Positions 60,785 to 64,000 of a stretch of DNA of 64,000 nucleotides are shown here, one piece after another; the stretch's first letter is position 1, and the number at the start of each line of letters is the position of its first letter. Below the pieces are notes generated by a model that made no database searches, was not told the DNA's origin, and saw nothing but the letters and a program-made list of their open reading frames with translations. The DNA comes from an uncultured Micrococcales bacterium (GTDB lineage Bacteria > Actinomycetota > Actinomycetes > Actinomycetales > Microbacteriaceae), in contig CAIVWH010000015.1 of assembly GCA_903909605.1 (NCBI GenBank), positions 1-64,000 of the forward strand. Direction: 5' to 3'. A program made the translations under genes and the position numbers.

Positions 60785-61336
60785 GTGTCAAATCAGTTCC
60801 CGATAACCGCCAAGTCGAAGCTCGGCTATGAGCCAGCGCAGGTAGATGCCTTCATCGAGATGGCTCGCCAGCAGTATGAGCATCCTGAGGGGCACATGCT
60901 AACGGCCGCACGCATTCGCGAGACCGAGTTTGACATGGTCAAGGCGGGGTATCAGGTCGAAAAGGTTGATGCCGCTCTTGATCGCATCGAGGATGCGCTG
61001 GCGGACAACGAGATTGCCCGCAAGATCGAGCAGCGCGGCAAGTTTGCGGTCGACGACCAGCTTGAGCGCGTCACCGAACTCGTGCGCGGTCGTCTCGACC
61101 GACCGAAGGCTAAGCGCTTTTCGCGAACCAAGTGGCCGTCGCGTGGCTATAACCGCAAGCAGGTTGACAAACTTTGTAATTTGATTCTTGAACACCTTGT
61201 CAATAACGAACAGCTACTGATGGCAGAAGTTCGCCGAACCGTGTTCACTGCGCAGAGGGGTGGCTATGCAGAAAACCAAGTGGATGCGTTCATCGACCGC
61301 GTCATTGAAATTCTTCACAACGAACGCAATAGGTAA
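60785..61336 (+). CDS. DivIVA-domain protein
   Basis: 183 residues with two or three repeats of a short motif: GYEPAQVDAFIEMARQQYE, AGYQVEKVDAALDRIEDAL, then SRGYNRKQVDKLCNLIL and GGYAENQVDAFIDRVIEIL. The G-Y-x-x-x-x-V-D-x-x-x pattern is that of the DivI1A/DivIVA domain, without the long coiled coil of full Wag31/DivIVA. Function is unknown, possibly linked to polar growth or division. The start is GTG 60785. Its last 71 bases overlap the next gene. Confidence 0.8.
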   Translation: MSNQFPITAKSKLGYEPAQVDAFIEMARQQYEHPEGHMLTAARIRETEFDMVKAGYQVEKVDAALDRIEDALADNEIARKIEQRGKFAVDDQLERVTELVRGRLDRPKAKRFSRTKWPSRGYNRKQVDKLCNLILEHLVNNEQLLMAEVRRTVFTAQRGGYAENQVDAFIDRVIEILHNERNR

Positions 61337-62003
61337 ACCGCTCGCGCTATTCGCGGCGCTATGTCTGAGCCTTGTCTCGATTGGCTCCAGCGGGGCCGCA
61401 ATAGCAATCTCTAATCCAGCGCAGGCTTCGACCGCCGTGAAGGCGAGCACCGCTCTAGCAGCCCTCAAGGTTCAGCCGTGGGCATCCCACGCGGGTTATG
61501 CACGTTCGCAATTTAGCGATGGATGGGGAAACATCGGTTCATGTGACACCCGCAACTTCATTCTTCAGCGCGACCTCAGCTCCGTTACTTGGCGCTCCGG
61601 AGCCAGCTGCGAGGTTGCAACCGGAGTGCTAAACGATCCGTACACCGGAAAGGTGATTCACTTTGTGCGCGGGGTGCAAACATCGCTCGCGGTGCAAATC
61701 GATCACGTCGTGCCGCTTTCAAATGCCTGGATGACTGGCGCCCAGTTGATTTCGGCGGCTGGTCGCAACAGCCTCTACAACGACCCCCTGAATCTGCTTG
61801 CGGTCGATGGGCCGACAAACGAGGCTAAGAGCGACTCGGATGCCTCGGCCTGGTTGCCGCCCAGAGCGGCCTTCAGGTGCAGTTATGTGGCCCGCCAGAT
61901 TGCCGTGAAGCGCAAGTATCACCTATGGGTGACCGGCACCGAGAAGGCGGCAATGCAGGGTGTTTTGGCTGGTTGCCCTGCCCAGTTGCTACCAACCCGC
62001 TGA
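61266..62003 (+). CDS. Secreted HNH nuclease-like protein (DUF1524)
   Basis: 245 residues. An N-terminal hydrophobic stretch (LALFAALCLSLVSIGSSGAA) acts as signal peptide. The catalytic region reads QIDHVVPLSNAW then LYNDPLNLLAVDGPTNEAK, ending SDSDASAWLPP, the D-H-x-x-P and N-x-x-N-L pattern of secreted HNH/DUF1524 endonucleases. ATG 61266 is preferred because GAGGGG stands 6 bases before it; it lies within the DivIVA-like gene in another frame. A nutritional role in extracellular DNA degradation is likely. Confidence 0.82.
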   Translation: MQKTKWMRSSTASLKFFTTNAIGKPLALFAALCLSLVSIGSSGAAIAISNPAQASTAVKASTALAALKVQPWASHAGYARSQFSDGWGNIGSCDTRNFILQRDLSSVTWRSGASCEVATGVLNDPYTGKVIHFVRGVQTSLAVQIDHVVPLSNAWMTGAQLISAAGRNSLYNDPLNLLAVDGPTNEAKSDSDASAWLPPRAAFRCSYVARQIAVKRKYHLWVTGTEKAAMQGVLAGCPAQLLPTR

Positions 62004-62054
62004 TTCAGCCTTGTCGGGGCTCTGACCCGCGGTTAAACTGGCTTCAGGACTCCA

Positions 62055-62705
62055 ATGGGCAGACACGTACTCGAAAAACCAACGCTTTCTCAGCGCGCAT
62101 TTCCGCGGATGCATGCGTTTTGGGCTCGGCACAGCAGCGTGCTGCCGATGCTCACTCGTCGAACCGTGAAGGCCGGATGGGGATTCGCGGCGGTGGTGGC
62201 CTGGTCGCTCGTTTCGGTGGTCGACCCATACTCGGGAACCATGGTTAGCGCCTCTGCTTCGATGATTTTCGATTCTTCCGACCCGAGCCAAAGCTATGGC
62301 CTTGCCTCCACTCAGACCATCTCCTTCGCTCGAGGCGGCTTTAACATCGTCACGGGCAGCGACGCCAGCGCCCTGTTCGTGGCAAATGCCGATCTTCCGG
62401 CCCCCGGCACATCCAAGCAATACGCACTGGCTCAGCTCTTAAGCATGGGCTTCGATTCAGACCAATACTCCTGTCTGGTCACCCTTTGGGATCGTGAATC
62501 AAACTGGCGAGTGAATGCAGTCAACTCGGGCTCGGGTGCCTACGGAATTCCGCAAGCGCTACCTGGGGCCAAGATGGCATCCGAGGGCGAAGACTGGCTA
62601 ACCAACCCACGTACGCAAATCAACTGGGGTTTGAATTACATCAAGGGTCGCTACGGAGCTCCGTGTGGCGCTCTTGCCCACTCGAATAAATTCGGCTGGT
62701 ACTAG
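62055..62705 (+). CDS. Lytic-transglycosylase-like secreted protein
   Basis: 216 residues. A hydrophobic segment around GWGFAAVVAWSLVSVV (about 55-70) anchors or exports it. The C-terminal domain (about 120-216) carries LVTLWDRESNWRVNAVNSGS, SGAYGIPQALPG and WGLNYIKGRYG, the Glu-Ser-x-W and G-x-x-Q/P pattern of SLT-type lysozyme folds, as in actinobacterial resuscitation/aggregation-promoting proteins. It probably cuts peptidoglycan glycan strands. Confidence 0.83.
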   Translation: MGRHVLEKPTLSQRAFPRMHAFWARHSSVLPMLTRRTVKAGWGFAAVVAWSLVSVVDPYSGTMVSASASMIFDSSDPSQSYGLASTQTISFARGGFNIVTGSDASALFVANADLPAPGTSKQYALAQLLSMGFDSDQYSCLVTLWDRESNWRVNAVNSGSGAYGIPQALPGAKMASEGEDWLTNPRTQINWGLNYIKGRYGAPCGALAHSNKFGWY

Positions 62706-63010
62706 TGCCTCGCAGCAACCGACCTAAGCGCTCTAAGGGCGCCAAGCGCGAGGAGCCTGTCGACCTAGACCTCGACCGCGCGCTTCGCGGCATCAAGCGC
62801 ACCGAAATCAAAAACGGCGTCGAATACAACGTGCAGTCGTCCTCCGGGGCCAACGCCGAAGACGGCAAGACGTGGGTCTGCCCACACTGCAACGTAAATA
62901 TTCAGAAGGGTCTCAGCCACATCGTTGCCTGGGATGCCCACCGCGGAGTTGACAGTCGCCGTCATTTTCACGGCGCCTGCTGGAAATCTTTCCAAGGGAA
63001 ATTGCTTTGA
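62705..63010 (+). CDS. Small Cys/His protein, possible zinc binding
   Basis: 101 residues. A Lys/Arg-rich start (PRSNRPKRSKGAKREE) precedes WVCPHCNVNIQKGLSHIVAW and a later HFHGACW. The C-x-x-C...H...H-x-x-x-C arrangement suggests one zinc site. I recall similar short actinobacterial proteins annotated only as hypothetical or ATP/GTP-binding. Function unknown. The start is GTG 62705, overlapping the previous stop (TAGTG). Confidence 0.75.
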   Translation: MPRSNRPKRSKGAKREEPVDLDLDRALRGIKRTEIKNGVEYNVQSSSGANAEDGKTWVCPHCNVNIQKGLSHIVAWDAHRGVDSRRHFHGACWKSFQGKLL

Positions 63011-63729
63011 GTGAGGTCATCGAGGTTCGTTCCTCGATTGAACTGCCAAGCAAGCGCGAGCAAATCGTGCTGCATACCGAAGATGGCCTCAATCTCGTTG
63101 GCGAACTCGCGCTGCCGGTTGATCGCGCACCAATCGCAACGCTGATCATGCTGCATCCGCTGCCGACGCACGGTGGTTTCATGGATTCCCACGTCTATCG
63201 CAAGGCGGCCAACCGCCTGCCGGCACAGGCCGATTTGGCCATCCTTCGTTTCAACACTCGCGGCACTCAGTCGCCACACGGCAAGAGTGACGGGCAGTTT
63301 GGCGAGGGCATCACAGAGCGCTTGGATGTTCGCGCTGCTGTGCAATTTGCCACAGATCTTGGTTTGCCGAATCTCTGGCTGGTGGGCTGGAGCTTTGGCA
63401 CCGAGCTGGCTCTAAAGTATGGAGTCGACGAGCCCGTGCTTGGCGCAATTCTGCTCTCACCACCGCTGCACCGCACCTCGGAGGCCGAGTTGGCTCGCTG
63501 GGGCGGCAGCGGCAAGCGAGTGGTTGCGTTGGTTCCGGAGCTTGACGATTATTTGAAGCCCGCCGAGGCAACCGAGCGCTTTGCCGCACTGCCGCAGGCC
63601 GAGATAATCGGAGTTGATGGCGCAAAACACCTGTGGGTTGGCGAGGTCGCAACCAAGCGTGTGCTCGACGAAATCGTGAAAGTGGTAAATCCGGCGGCCT
63701 ATCCGCTGCCGACCACCTGGTCGAATTAG
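63007..63729 (+). CDS. Alpha/beta hydrolase
   Basis: 240 residues of the dienelactone-hydrolase/serine-aminopeptidase-like type. MLHPLPTHGGFMD carries the oxyanion region. LVGWSFGTELALKYG has the nucleophile elbow G-W-S-F-G. Asp in ALVPELDDYLKP and His in GAKHLWVG complete a likely triad. The substrate is unknown. The start is TTG 63007 overlapping the preceding stop. It converges on the AI-2E transporter gene with stops adjacent. Confidence 0.85.
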   Translation: MSEVIEVRSSIELPSKREQIVLHTEDGLNLVGELALPVDRAPIATLIMLHPLPTHGGFMDSHVYRKAANRLPAQADLAILRFNTRGTQSPHGKSDGQFGEGITERLDVRAAVQFATDLGLPNLWLVGWSFGTELALKYGVDEPVLGAILLSPPLHRTSEAELARWGGSGKRVVALVPELDDYLKPAEATERFAALPQAEIIGVDGAKHLWVGEVATKRVLDEIVKVVNPAAYPLPTTWSN

Positions 63730-64000
63730 CTAGACCTCGAGGTCTTGCTTCGGCATCCAGACCTGGCGAACAATCAAAATGATCGACGCTGCAACCGGGA
63801 TGGCCACCAGCGCACCGAGCACACCGAGAAGCGTTCCGCCGGCCAGCGCGGCCACAACCACAACAGCCCCTGGCACGTCTACCGCGCGACGCATTACTCG
63901 AGGGCTGACCACGTATGCCTCAAACTGCATGTAGATCAGATAGTAAATCGCCATGATCAACGATGCAGTCGGTGAGGTCGATAGTGCGACCAGAGCGACG
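63730..64000 (-). CDS. AI-2E family transporter, partial at right edge
   Basis: The last 89 residues are visible; the rest lies beyond the window. The frame is open to base 64000. The end contains ASLIMAIYYLIYMQFEAYVV, then SPRVMRRAVDVPGAVVVVAA and GGTLLGVLGALVAIPVAASI, the typical C-terminal helices of the TqsA/AI-2E exporter (UPF0118) family. Confidence 0.88.
   Translation of the reverse strand, partial: VALVALSTSPTASLIMAIYYLIYMQFEAYVVSPRVMRRAVDVPGAVVVVAALAGGTLLGVLGALVAIPVAASIILIVRQVWMPKQDLEV

Noticed and set aside
63732-63746. Palindrome AGACCTCGAGGTCT at the junction of the hydrolase and AI-2E genes
   Set aside because: It codes the last residues of the transporter and lacks a loop or T-run. 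Probably chance.
1-64000. CRISPR arrays, insertion sequences, prophage, tRNA genes
   Set aside because: Looked for spaced direct repeats, transposase motifs and T-arm patterns. The only T-arm found belongs to tmRNA.

Overview
This window looks like chromosome from a streamlined, moderately GC-rich actinobacterium, most likely family Microbacteriaceae. That is an inference from gene content and gene order: prfB-ftsE-ftsX-smpB-ssrA; smc-ftsY-ffh-rpsP-khpA-rimM-trmD-rplS-lepB-rnhB-DUF2469-yraN-comM-dprA-xerC; and rpsB-tsf-pyrH-frr-cdsA. The tmRNA tag ending ALAA and the typA/PIG-L/fdxA/dapC neighbourhood also fit. Genes are tightly packed. Many neighbours share a 1- to 4-base stop/start overlap, and no IS, prophage, CRISPR array or tRNA gene was seen.

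Layout. 1-2323: a secreted alpha-amylase (cut by the left edge) behind an MFS transporter. 2356-5998: release factor 2, the FtsEX division/hydrolase-control complex and the SmpB/tmRNA ribosome-rescue pair. 6072-8313: an isochorismatase-like hydrolase, a VOC protein, a ParD-like/RelE toxin-antitoxin pair and a UPF0126 channel or transporter. 8337-12847: a cell-envelope block with a membrane-anchored phosphodiester-glycosidase-like protein and the three enzymes that make decaprenyl-phosphoryl-arabinose (UbiA-type DPPR synthase, DprE1, DprE2). 12881-13806: a HicB-like/HTH protein divergent from a DoxX-like protein.

13803-18415 is the most striking region. A cobalamin riboswitch precedes two secreted proteins that resemble the alpha (toroid) and beta domains of intrinsic factor/transcobalamin, followed by a complete ECF transporter (T, fused A-A', S). 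I read it as a B12 capture-and-import operon. 18436-19571 holds a CPBP protease and a DCC thiol-oxidoreductase. 19700-28457 is an oligopeptide/nickel-type ABC locus with two different substrate-binding proteins, an enlarged permease, a fused double ATPase, an opposite-strand PH-domain gene in its middle, and a leader RNA that can pair with the first gene's ribosome-binding site.

28479-40922: TypA, a lone EfeU iron permease with DtxR-like iron boxes, a PIG-L deacetylase fused to a membrane domain, ferredoxin, DapC, citrate synthase, RsmD, RecG, CoaD, YceD/DUF177, L32, RNase III and Fpg. 41034-60749: chromosome condensation (Smc), the SRP pathway (FtsY, Ffh), ribosome and tRNA maturation, Sec signal peptidase, RNase HII, ComM/DprA, XerC, an M23 protein, S2, EF-Ts, UMP kinase, RRF and CdsA. 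60785-64000: a DivIVA-like protein, a secreted HNH nuclease, a lytic-transglycosylase-like protein, a small Cys/His protein, an alpha/beta hydrolase and the end of an AI-2E family transporter cut by the right edge.

All functions are read from motifs and gene order by eye. No database search or RNA folding program was run.
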